Made by a program: the position numbers and the translations under genes. A stretch of 64,000 nucleotides of DNA from Fennellomyces sp. T-0311 (Eukaryota; Mucoromycota; Mucoromycetes; Mucorales; Lichtheimiaceae), in assembly GCA_025266875.1 (NCBI GenBank), contig JALLLT010000018.1:372001-436000 (forward strand), in the 5' to 3' direction. Below are positions 34,601 to 45,407 of this stretch, piece by piece. Under the pieces are notes generated by a model, which saw nothing but the letters and a program-made list of their open reading frames with translations, was not told the DNA's origin and did no database searches. Numbering within the stretch: position 1 is the first letter of the stretch; each line of letters begins with the position of its first letter.

Positions 34601-36029
34601 TTATTGTTCGCCTTCATCCACATCAGGAGTAGCGTTGACTGTTGGACGTGCTGCTTTTGGTAATGCAGCTTGTCGTTTACTTGCAGCTTGCTTCCTTCGT
34701 AGCGCTGCAGGGACAAATCCCAATAATTCCTTTTGCAAGTCGCGTAGCTGTGGTTCGGCTGAAATGGTTGCTTGCGTAGGCGCGGCAGCAATTGCAGCTG
34801 CAGCAAGCTTTGTTTCATCTGCTTCGGCAGTTTGTGCTGGCTTTTCAACAAGCTGTGCTGGCTGCGAGTAGACATGCGGTCCTTCCATATAGGCCCGCGG
34901 TGGAGGCGCCATCATTGCGTGCGGTGGAGGTCGTCCAGGCGGAGGCGGGGGTGGTACCATGCCGTAGCCCATAGGCATCCCATACAATGGTGGCTGCTGG
35001 AAAGGCTGTGGTGGATGAGGTGGGGGTGGAGGAGGGATGGCTGGCGGTGGTGGTGGTGGCGGCAGTGGTCGAGTCTGTGCTGCTTGGATTGGTGCAAGTT
35101 GCGTTTGGAAAGGCTTTGGTGGTGGTGGTCCTTCTGGAAGCGGAATGTCATCGTCGTCATCATCATCCTCTTCCTCCTCTTTTGATGGTGCGGATCCGTC
35201 CGGCAGCGCAATATCCTCGTCCTCATCCTCGTCTTCCCTTGTTGCTCCTTCCGCTTCCGACATTTCCGAATCGCTCTCATCAGATGATGTGTCGCTCATA
35301 TCCGAGTCAGAATCGGATGTGCTGTCATCATCCGAGCCCCGCTTCTTCCCTGATGCCCGGCCCGTCTCTGCGAATACGTCAGTGGTGTCATTGACAGAAT
35401 TGCGCCGCAAAGTACCTTTTACTTTGACCGGAACAAACTTATTTGTCTTTGGATCATATACCATCTTTCTCGACTCGCTTTGCTGCCGCTGCTTTTGCTG
35501 TCGCTCCGCTAAGGCTGCTTGTGCACTACCAGCTTTGGTGTCAATCATCACGCCTAGTACTACCATGCTTCGTTCGCTTTACCCTGTCAATGCCACGCCT
35601 TGAGACTTTTTAGCCTTCTCGATCCGTTGCAGATCTTCCTTTAATTGCGTCAATCGTGCCTGTGCATTTTTATCCAACTGTGCATGTCGAGCTGTTATGC
35701 GTAAGTATATGATGTTCTCAATGCTCTCGAAATAAAACGGAGAAACATGCCTTGATTTTCTAACCGTTGAATTTCTCCTTTGACTCGACCGGTGTCTTTC
35801 TTTGCAAGTGCTTGTTCTCGGGCGCGCTTACGATCTTCTTTGTTCTATGGAATCCGTTTCAGCACGAGAATCGCACTCATTCTTTTGCTTTCGCTTTACC
35901 TTTTTAAGCTCGCGTTTCCGCTGCTGCTTGCCTATTTAAAAAGCAATCAGTGTGATGCGATCCAAGCGCGCGATCAGGTTAATTACGTAGTGCATCTGCG
36001 GGATTGATCGCCCTCTTAGATTTTCCCAT
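34601..36029 (-). CDS. WBP11: WW-domain-binding protein 11 homologue (splicing factor)
   Basis: Five exons: 35987-36029, 35900-35931, 35751-35844, 35599-35691, 34601-35553; 1215 nt, 404 residues. The N-terminus has the conserved Wbp11 box, MGKSKRAINPADALRKQQRK, followed by ELKKNKEDRKRAREQALAKK. After a helical stretch there are acidic runs (poly-Glu and poly-Asp) and repeated proline tracts of the PPGPPPP/PPPPPPP kind that bind WW and SH3 domains; the C-terminus is Ala/Lys-rich with LLGFVPAALRRK, also conserved. WBP11 joins the activated spliceosome. Keeping the frame needs two introns with GC at the donor: 35692-35750 (CAAG|GCATGT) and 35554-35598 (CAAG|GCGTGG). The second is 45 nt and less certain. 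Confidence 0.88.
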
Positions 36030-36171
36030 TGTGATAAAAGCAAGGAAAGTGAAAGCAAGCCACTGGCTTTGAATTACTTGATGGCGTTTTGGGATACAGC
36101 CTCTTAGTTTGCATTGATCGATGCAGGTCGCATGGTCACAGTTACCAAAGCAACACTCTTTATTAAATATT

Positions 36172-37059
36172 TTACTTTGAGCACACCTTTTGCCACTGGG
36201 TATTCATGGCCATTAACGAGGTGATGACACTATTGAAGAGCAGTTCCATCAATCATCCCTCCCTTAACCATAATTGATCAACCTTACCCTGCAATACCGA
36301 TAACACCTTCATCAACCGGAAGCCAACCGAGATTACCGGACGGGATAATAATATCAACGCAATCCTGAAGCAGCAGATACGAGTTTGCATTGACATCCCT
36401 ACAACGCAAAGGTTGACTTTCCCATGCCGCGCGCATAATAACTTTAAACGTACTTGATCAGCTGCTTCTCTTGCAGATTCAGCTCCGGGTCCTTTTTGCC
36501 ATTCAACTGTCGCTTATTCTTCTCAATAACCATGGATTTCAAGTTCAACAATCTAAACTTGTACAATGTCGACATGATCGACGCAAACAAACTGATAAAC
36601 CAACACCGCTGTCCGAATCGGGTGATCTTTTCGATATTGGCAGGCTTGTAGAACCCAACTGCTGTCGTCTATATGTAAACGTCGCTGTTATGCTTCTGTG
36701 GGCAATGCAATAAAAGCAAGAAGGCTTACCAACACAAACACCTCAGAGCTGTAATACAAGGCATTTCCCAAATGCTTGACAACTGCCGTCAGACGCAGAA
36801 TCTCGTCCTGGGAAGCCATGCTATGGGCTGCCGTCTGCACAAATTCGATTGGCTTGAACAAGCGAAAGAACTTGCGACCATTTCCAATATGCTGCTTCAA
36901 GTCGGCCCAACGCTCAATCATTGCCTTTGGAGCACCCTTGCGATACAAGTAAAACGCATAAAAGCGTGCAAAGTACTGCACAAACCGGCACAGTTTTTCG
37001 CGACCTGTGGTGGTTCCCAGGTAGCTGTTGATAGCATTGACTTGGGCGTTCAAAGACAT
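36172..37059 (-). CDS. PEX11: Peroxisomal membrane protein PEX11
   Basis: Four exons: 36730-37059, 36454-36668, 36288-36398, 36172-36229; 714 nt, 237 residues. The N-terminus carries the amphipathic-helix region of PEX11 (INSYLGTTTGREKLCRFVQY, then FRLFKPIEFVQ), which binds and curves the peroxisomal membrane. The middle has a hydrophobic segment (CWFISLFASIMSTLYKF), and the C-terminus has DCVDIIIPSGNLGWL and ends WQKVCSK. PEX11 drives elongation and fission of peroxisomes. Length matches the family (about 230-250). It lies upstream of WBP11 in the same orientation, with only 142 bp between them, so its 3' end and the WBP11 promoter share that gap. Confidence 0.93.
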
Positions 37060-37219
37060 AGCGCTGTGATATGAAAAAAAAAAAGAAGTAACGGGGGAAA
37101 AGGAGTGAAGCTTCAGGGGCGAAAAAGGGCGTATTAAAGATGTTGGGACGGTCACAACAGATATGCAACCCGTATGCAATCAGTTTCGGTTTTGCAAAAA
37201 ATTTTATTAGGTGCTAACT

Positions 37220-38721
37220 TTAGTTGTTTGCTTTATGCTGATAAAACTTGGCCTTCCATGTCTCATACAGCAAGTTGATTCTGTCAATGCTATGTTGAAT
37301 TTGTCCTTGCGTTTGGATCTCGGCTTCTTGCAAGTAATGACGGATGTTGTCCAAAGTTCGTTCGTAGTGGCTCTTGCTTAGCGCTTCCTGGTCGGTAAAC
37401 GCTTTGCTCAGATACGTTTGAATCCAATTGATCTGCGATTCGGTGTATCCCATTTGGCGATAGGCATCGTTCTCCTTGTCGTGCCAGAAGTGGGCAAATG
37501 ATTCGCGCCAGCTATTGGCCGCATCTGTGGCCTGTGATCGGAACGACTCGAACGATGAGGATGCTGCATTGGTAGCTCGTGCTGCAGCACCTTCAGCCGA
37601 TGACTTGGAATTTTGTGCTGCGCGAGATGATGCCTTCCAATCATCGGTAACAGAAGCAACGGCTGCACGGATAGTAGCATAGGCTGAATTGTCTGCATGC
37701 TGATCGACAGGATCGCCCAAGATAGGAGCAAGGTAATTGCGTGTCTTGCTACACATTGTGTCCCACCAGCTATACATGTAATCCATAGTACCATAGCTGG
37801 AGTCCTTGATCTTCTGAGTGACGTCTTCGGCCCATTGCTGCGATTGCTGAGCCACGTCACCAATGTAATCCATGGCAAACAGCTTGTAGGCGTTGACATC
37901 GCGTTGAAGCGTGTTCATCACATCTTGAATTTGATCGTGAGTAAGTTCACCTTGCTTCTTGAGCTTGTTCTTGAAATGATGGCGCCAGTGCTGGTCACCC
38001 AGTGATCGAATGTTGTGGTTATGTCTCATCGATTTGCGCAACTGATTCATAACATGTTCAGCTTGAACTTCGGTCAACCCAGCAGCTGCCTTGACACGGG
38101 TTTGGACACCCTCCAACCATTTGTCCATGGAAGCAGAGGCATCATCGACTTTTTGGGTAAAGACCTTTTGGTACCATGCTTGGTTACCTTCGAATGATGA
38201 TGAAACATCATTGTAGATTTCGCGCCACTGGGACTCGGTGACGATCTTCTTCTTGGTCAAGTCTCGCTGGATACGGTCAAGTGACTGCAAGACTCGATCG
38301 CGCGACAATTGGCCCTGCAATTCAAGCTGACGCAACTGATGTTGGATCGTATCCAGGACCATTTGCATGTTGTTATTCGAAATATCCTTTTGTTGCGCAA
38401 GCTTGATCTTTAGACCCGACAAGACATGATTGATTTTGGTGCCAAAGATCTCGGCGTTTGCGGCGGCGGCATCCTTGTAGGACTTGACCGTGTGGGCGAT
38501 CGACGACTCGCTTTCTTTGTATGGGATGCCATACGTATCCAAAAAATCATAGTATTGCTCCTTTGTCCATGTAGAGAGATCTTCCGTTGTTGCTGCGCCA
38601 TCTATTAGTACATCACCGTTTTGCACTTGATGATTTTACCTCTTGCAGATACATTGGTGACGGATAAGGCGAGACATACTACTGCCACACTGGCAAGTAG
38701 CAAAAACTTGCGTGGTACCAT
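37220..38721 (-). CDS. Secreted/ER helical-repeat protein, Msc1-like
   Basis: Two exons: 38640-38721 and 37220-38601; 1464 nt, 487 residues, joined by a 38-nt intron. The ATG at 38721 opens a signal peptide (MVPRKFLLLASVAVVCLALS). The mature part is a series of helical repeats, each beginning with short motifs such as WTKEQYYDFLDTYGI, LTEVQAEHVMNQLR, LTHDQIQDVMNTLQ and YTESQINWIQTYLS, spaced by amphipathic helices rich in Gln, Ser and Ala. These HeH-like units resemble the fungal Msc1 (meiotic sister chromatid recombination 1) family of ER/nuclear-envelope or secreted stress proteins; the name is from motif similarity only. Without the short intron, the frame from the signal peptide would stop after 15 more codons. 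Confidence 0.82.
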
Positions 38722-40426
38722 TTTCGAAAGTAGTTGAGAAGAAAAAGATACACAATCGCAAGGGTTCGATGTATCGCTTTTGTTGGTGAAAAACCCCACG
38801 TCCTAAAGTTGTTATATGCGGGGGTCTGGTGTCATTATTACGTCGTTTCTGAATGAAGTCATTGGAATCATCCCGAATCAAAATTCCCAACACGCCATTG
38901 TGGTGCAATGATTCTCGCGTAATGATGTCGCTTCCACACTCCCCTGGATATTTTTTTTTGTTTAAATAAAATATATGGCTTATTTGTTATTATTGTCGGT
39001 GACAAAAACATGACCTCGTCAAGGAAGGTTGATCGATGTTACACGAGCATTTTTTCAATGCTGCCATTGTCATTGGTTACCGTTTTTAAAGACTGTTACA
39101 CTTTGTTCGCTGTGGATATCTTCGGAAGTGATTAATGGCGATCTTGGATTTGATAAGTCCAAGTTTCATTTACTTTCTGTGTACGGTTGCTAGGTCTTCA
39201 AGGGCCCAGGCAGACTATATCGATGTCTGACAACCCATGTGGCATTGCATGCATACTTTTGAATTACTACATTAGTGATCAAACGGTCTTCATGCAGTAA
39301 AGTGTTGATATATCATCATCACTTTACTTATATCTCACAAGCAAGCGGAGTCTGTTATTTATGAGTATCAGTGCTTGAAAGAATTAATCATCGGCTGTAC
39401 GATCAGTTTGGTATTCTAACAAGTTCAAGGTCGATTCCACGAAGCGTCATCCCTGATCGCCGAGAAACGGCGACTTCTGAGCCCTTCTTTCTCTGGTGAC
39501 ACACATATGTTGACAAATACATGTAATCTAAACTATAGGAAGCAACACTAAGCCATATTCGTATCCGTGGGTTTCTTTCATTACCCTCTCTAGTCGGCAA
39601 ATCCATGTGGTATGCACTTGGCTGTTACCTCTCAGAGATACACTCAGCTTGCCTTCCTCGACAATCTGATGAGTACATGTTACTGGGCCAAGGATATATT
39701 TGGCAACCATAGCATATGTTAGATGAGTATTCGGCATAAAGAAAGTTGACTGGACAAAAAGTGCTGTCCCAAGGAAACAGTGAGGGGTAATTTGCTGTTT
39801 TCTCAAGCATAGCTACAGTACAATAGTCTATTTTAATAAGGCAACGATACGCACACATCGTACCGAGTTGCATGGTTAAATTAGAAGCGTATACATTTTT
39901 ACAAACGGCTAACCTGTCACTGTCTAGTCCCGTTTATGCTCCATCCATAAGCGAACTATGCGAGAAGAAAGTTCCCACGTCACAGCGAACGACGGGGCGT
40001 CGAGGCCATGCGCTTAAATAGCCACTAAGACTTTTATTTACTTGCAGAAAAACCCAGCAGTCGATTAATACCTCACCCCTGGATTCTGGTGTCGGAATAC
40101 CAGGATCCTTACTTAAACCAAAAGGCCGTAGTAAGTTCAAGTAGATTACCAACTTCCCTGGTTGATGAAGAGCTGAAGATGACACCCCACTGTTTGTATC
40201 GATATATAAAGTATGCCCAATCGCAGAGTAAGAGTATGGTACGTATTCAAGTGTCGGGATCTTCTATAATATTGCTTTTGTTTCAGTTGATGCAGTATTA
40301 TAAAAACAGTTTTATATATATGGGAACGACATACAGGATTAATCACAGGGTATATTATATACAAATATTTAGCTAATTTGCAAATATAAAATAAGGTAAA
40401 ATAAGTCAAAATAAAAAGTTTCTAGT
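38722..40426. other. Intergenic, no gene recognised
   Basis: About 1.7 kb between the Msc1-like gene and the ZIP transporter gene, both on the minus strand. It must hold the Msc1-like promoter at the left and the ZIP 3' flank at the right. Frames within it are short and lack motifs. Confidence 0.45.
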
Positions 40427-41861
40427 TTAGGCCCACATGCCCAAGACAGCCATCAAGGCAGCGCCAATGTACATGGAGATAAGACAAACGAACTTGTATG
40501 AAAGGGTGGATCGACGGAAATTCGAGTTGTGGTTGATTTCGGCCGCAATAAGGGAAATAAAAGCGTTGTAGAGCAGAATACCAGCTGCCAAAGAGTCAAG
40601 AATGGCCTGTGCCAAGATGGACGATTGCGAGAAGGGGTTGACAGTCAAATTGACACCGATACCAATTGCAACACCAATAGGGGTAGTAAAACTGAAAATC
40701 GAGCCCATCAAAAATGGCTTGACGAAAGTCTTGTGTTGCATCTCGTTGATACGTGTTCCAAGTGCAATGCCTTCAAAAAACTAAAGCAGAAAATGACTGT
40801 TAGCAAAAAAAAAACGCAATGAATTTTGATTAATTACCTGATGGAAGACAAGAGCAATCAACAATGCGGTGAATCCTTCACCAGTGCTGAAACCAAGAGT
40901 CAAGCCAATAATGACAGAGTGCATAACAATACCGAGTTCCAAAACAATTGTGCCAACGTCTCGCATATCCTTGCTGTTTTCAATCATCATGTGTGCGTGG
41001 CCATCATGGCTTCCCTTAACAATGGAGCCAGCCTCGACATCCTTGCCGTCCGTGACGCTGCTGCCGCTGTTGGCGTCTTGGAGATGTTTCTTTTCGAGAT
41101 GAGAAAGGACGGCGAGTTCGACGAGCTGGATAAGAAACACTGCGGCCAATGCAAAAACGCCGACGTAACCGTGATAACTGCTCCAGTCAGAAGTAATACA
41201 AGGGCTTTCGAAACGCATAATAGCTTCAGGCATCATATGGATGAATGCTACAGCAAGAATGACACCAGTACCGACTATAGTGAAGCAACTCTGTTAGAAC
41301 GAGGTTCACTTTTTAGCACGCTAAACTCTAAATAACTTACAAAACTTGGCAATGGTCAAGAACCAGTGACGAACACCTCCTTCAGAGTAGGGGCGAATAC
41401 GGTGGATGACCATAGGACCGAATACACCTGTAAAGTATTTGTTTAGCATACATCTCATCTCTAAATATTTCATGATGTTTTAAATAGAATTACTTACCAA
41501 TCATTGTGGCGCCCATAATAATGAAAATGGCGCCTACGCGGAGACCAATGTTGTAATCTTCAGTAATAGCGACGCAATCTTCCAAGCTGGTAGGCCCGTG
41601 ATTATGACCAGCATGATCATCGTGGCTATGCCCAGCATGGCTGTCTCCAGATGCTCCTGTTGTATCTTCCTCGTGTGCATGATCGTGGTCATGATCGTGG
41701 TCGTGGTCGTGATCGTGGCCCGCTTCTAAAAAAGGGAGATAATATAGTTAATAAAAAGAATGCACCGACGAAGAAAAAAGTTATCGATGGTTACCTTGGG
41801 CAATAGCAAGAGCGGTATACGTGATGATAAGAAGTAAAGCGTAAAAGTATTTTTTGAGCAT
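40427..41861 (-). CDS. ZIP-family zinc/iron transporter (Zrt-like)
   Basis: Five exons: 41795-41861, 41498-41725, 41341-41427, 40838-41274, 40427-40780; 1173 nt, 390 residues. The N-terminus is a signal-type hydrophobic stretch followed by a striking His-Asp run (GHDHDHDHDHDHDHDHAH) and further His pairs, placed outside or in the lumen. Eight membrane segments follow the ZIP pattern, with a second short His site (HDGHAHM) in the loop after the third. The metal-path helices show HSVIIGLTLG and HQFFEGIALG, the ZIP signature His/Glu positions. It ends AALMAVLGMWA, hydrophobic to the last residue as in Zrt1/Zrt2. It should import zinc (possibly iron) to the cytosol. Two ZRE-like sites upstream suggest control by zinc. 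Confidence 0.94.
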
Positions 41862-41927
41862 TTGTTGGAGTAGAAAGATGGTCTGAAAGAAGAAGCTAAC
41901 GAAAAAAGAGTATTCTTTTTATACGTA

Positions 41928-42014
41928 ACCATGAAGGTCCTCGTCAAACAATCTGTTGACCAATCACATTAAAAAATTTCTGGTGTGTTGACGGTCACTG
42001 GCAACCATTAAGGT
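41928..42014 (-). promoter_or_regulatory. Two zinc-responsive-element-like sites and an inverted repeat before the ZIP gene
   Basis: Two copies of ACCATNAAGGT lie upstream of the ZIP start: ACCATGAAGGT at 41928-41938 and ACCATTAAGGT at 42004-42014. They differ by one base from the yeast Zap1 element ACCTTNAAGGT. They lie about 67 and 143 bp before the ATG at 41861. The second overlaps the left arm of a perfect 12-bp inverted repeat (41997-42008 with 42040-42051). A TATA-like AT run (41916-41924) sits between. Control by a Zap1-type factor is inference from site and gene identity. Confidence 0.55.
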
Positions 42015-42051
42015 ACACATACCGTTTTCCCGATATTCTATGGTTGCCAGT

Positions 42052-43964
42052 AATGGTTACTCAGATCCCTGATCCTCTTTTTCGATAAACAGCTTGTAAA
42101 ACAAACAAAATATACTATACAGCTTGCTTTTTTAACATGATCCCGTCACTGGAAAATAGGAACTATGCATTTCTCGAGACTGTGTTACCTCGGTCCTGGT
42201 AAAGAACATTTCTGTGTTTCCAGAAGACGTTTTGCACTACTGTGATCCGAATGAATCCCCGTCACAAACAAAAATTTCTTGCACACTGGAAATTTTAGCA
42301 TCGTTGTAACGACGCTCTACATAGTAGAGCGCATGTTCAACTTTCATGTTGTTCACTGATTTAGAATCATCAGAAATCTATCTTTGCAACATTTCTCCGA
42401 GCGTCTTGATAGTGTCAACGGAAAGAATTTTTTCAAATGAATTTATGTTCTCAGATGACAGTAGATTTTTTCGATATACCGTCGTGTCAAGTTGGACTTG
42501 ATATTAGTAATTATATCTGTAAATTATTGAGGAATCGAGATAGCAAGAATTGACAGACAGCCTCGAGTTTACAAATAACCACCTGCCATTTTTGACACAA
42601 TTGCCAAACAATCATGGAGTTGTTTGCTACAAACAATCATCCCACCATCCATTTGCGATAGTCATATAGTGTCCCCGGAATCGATCCTTGATGGTTATAA
42701 ACTATATCCCAACGGTTGTGCAATCTGATTAATTGGTCCTTTACTATATCATTACGTAACTATGATCGGTTCAAAACAAGTACATATAGGCCGGTCACTC
42801 GGAGCAGTAGAATAATGGTTCAGATGCATCAATGCAGATTAAAGTTACCAGTAATATAGATGGACTAACCAACAAGCTAGCACTTGTGACAATCATGTAA
42901 AAATCCCATTTATGGAAGATGTCAGTTAAGGCGCTTCCAGCGTATGTACACTTGCCGAACATTCACCGCAAAATGTAACTAATGTGGTACAAAGCATAAA
43001 GTTCTATCACAGCGGACACGCGTTTTTCTTTGCCAGCCAGGGTGTTATTGCTAAGCTCAAAACAACAAATAAGTGAGACAGCGACTCTACCAAAAACCTT
43101 GCGCCCTACGTAAACGTCGGTGGACGGATTAGCTTTTTTATCGAGAGGAATGAGATAATCATAGCAAAAATGTCAAGGGAGGAAAGCATCCCAGGATGAG
43201 CCTTATTGGATCGCGTCAAAAAAAAAAAAACCGGCTGACAAGCATAAGTATTATTGAAGTGAGAAGTAACTTTGGTGAGGACATTAGTCTGAAAAAAATC
43301 TTTGACACGTAGCAAAACTTCAAATTATAATTTCTCTTGCATTAAACCTAAAGCGATATTTGGATTGCCGATTGATTAAAGGTCTGTGATATTGAGCAAC
43401 TCTTTTGTCACATGGGTAGGAGTATCTTGGCTTTGGTATCGGTGTTTTACGTAGTGAATGTAAGAATGCATTTATAAATATCCGCAAGATTACGAACGGG
43501 ACATTTGTGGGTGTCATCATGACGAAGGTTCATGATCCGTACCATCGCTGTCTATCTTACCCTCATGTTGAAGAGCTGATATTGCCGCGTATACCAAATA
43601 AGCAGTGGTAAGCAAGTGATGGCTTTGCTCAATTTGGTTGGGCTCAGATCTGTAGGTAATAATAAGTCAGAGTAAATACGTACAATGTGAAGAAGACATT
43701 TTGTAAAGATGGTACGTAGAAAAATTGTATGAGGGCTCTGCTTACTAGTATTGCTTATGTCCGTTACGTAAAAGCCCAACTATAGCGGTTGGTCTTTCGA
43801 TTGTTGACGCCAGATATCCGTTGATGCAACACACCAACCCTTTGCGTCACTTCTGCTACTCTCTGCTCAGGTTCTTTTTCTTTCTCATATGCCAATCTTC
43901 TCGAAAGCGGATGATCTAGACGCCAAATCCGCGAGACAGTCGAGTTTGTCTTACCATGTGGTTT
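42052..43964. other. Gene-poor AT-rich stretch
   Basis: About 1.9 kb without a supported gene. It holds a perfect 8-bp-arm hairpin (CGCTCTAC-ATA-GTAGAGCG) at 42313-42331. No coding motif found. Confidence 0.45.
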
Positions 43965-45070
43965 TCATTGGGTCAAATTGATACTGTATACACCAGTTCG
44001 CATAAATTCTGAAGCTGGCTTGTATGCTTTCTGGGTGTTTGTGCTGTCTGCGGCTTGCATGATATTGATCACCTGTGGTGATAAGCCATCGTTACATCGC
44101 TGTTCTCGTCGAGCAGCCATACCATCAATCTCGAACGTCTCAGAAGCTTGCACCTCGCCTTGGCAACTTGATGTAATTCGCCTCATCATGATGGCGTTCC
44201 CGATTGTGGAGTGAGCAGAAAGAATTTCTTCACTTGTTGCCACCTGGCCCACTTGATTGCGTCTGCTCGTTGGGGAAGATCCGTCGACTCCAAGAAATTA
44301 ACGGTATAGCGCACCGATCAGAGAGTCTGATAGACTTCTTTTGAATTCTTGCGAGCTGTTTGCCCCGATGTGGTATCGCTTAACGAGAAAAGGCTTTCGA
44401 ATGACGAGACCAGAAAATAAGATAATGTTTTATTGAGGAAAACTACTCTCTATTTATAATGATGATGAGTCGGGACGGAGAAGATGAATACATTTGTCTA
44501 ATAGTCCAAAGATCCATGTTATCGCCGAGTCTCAAATGACCTTGCCGTCTAATGTTAATGAGGCCGAAGGTCATACAGAGCCTTAGTTAACGAAGTTGCC
44601 CTGCATGATCGGTAAAGCCGGATCAAGGTTGCACACGCAAGCAAATAAGACAATCGATAACTGTACGGTTGTTGATGTCGCAATAGCACCGGATATAAAC
44701 AAGGACTAAGGAAAAGCATGTAACCATGGATGATGGTGTATATCGGGAATACGACACCCGACCTTTCGAGCCGTTGGTGAAGAAAGGTTGTAGTTCTGTA
44801 TCGATGTCTGGAATTCGTAAAAGTACTGCTTCTGGTTCAGGTTTCTGCGTAACAGAGCTTTCACTGTAGATGCGGCGAGGCGGTTGTCAATTCTTGGGTA
44901 TCCGATAACCTCTTTGACGGTGTCTGCGACAGGGTAACTCACTGTTTTTTTGGTTTCCTGGGCAGAAACAAGCGGTATATCAGCGAGCGTTTCTCGGTCT
45001 GGTCGTCCATGTGCTTTGTGTATGTATATTGTGGTATCATGTAATACCAGTCGCATATCCACGGAAAAGG
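43965..45070 (-). pseudogene. Possible tyrosine-recombinase-like debris
   Basis: Two separate minus-strand frames. The one at 43965-44252 contains LSPQVINIMQAADSTNTQKAY, which resembles the N-terminal core-binding helix of tyrosine recombinases found in eukaryotic elements (segment N-T-x-K-A-Y). The one at 44706-45062 contains VDMRLVLHDTTIYIHKAHG followed by RPDRETL and later SSPTARKVG, which could be a catalytic-domain fragment. Their order is wrong for one gene, since the putative C-terminal part lies upstream, and no R-H-R-Y set is visible. I treat them as weak evidence for decayed mobile DNA. Confidence 0.22.
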
Positions 45071-45179
45071 TTTGAGTGAATAGGTGTCGCTGTTAAGGAT
45101 AAAAATATACTAGTTTGCACCATAGAAAAAATAAATTCAAGATATATTCATAGCATATTAAGATTTTTACGTATTTTTT

Positions 45180-45260
45180 TTTGGATTATTTTGAATATAT
45201 TTTGAATATATTTTGAATATCGTGTTCGAATATTTCTTAATATATTTTGAATATGTAAAA
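45180..45260. repeat. Short AT-rich tandem repeat
   Basis: The unit TTTTGAATATA (11 bp) occurs three times without a break from about 45187 and again, degenerate, to about 45256. Seen directly in the sequence; no function suggested. Confidence 0.7.
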
Positions 45261-45407
45261 AGAAACGAATATTTTTCAAACATATTAATACGGTTGCGCA
45301 TATGCTTTAAATCCTTATGGTGCGCAATAACTGTTTATTACTAATTCTTATAGTACTATCGTATTGCTACATATACTACTATTGCTAGACACATCACTTA
45401 CCTCCAT

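Noticed and set aside
35037..35603. Long Gly/Ser frame on the plus strand over the WBP11 gene
   Set aside because: It is the complement of the proline-rich and acidic runs of WBP11 and has no independent features.
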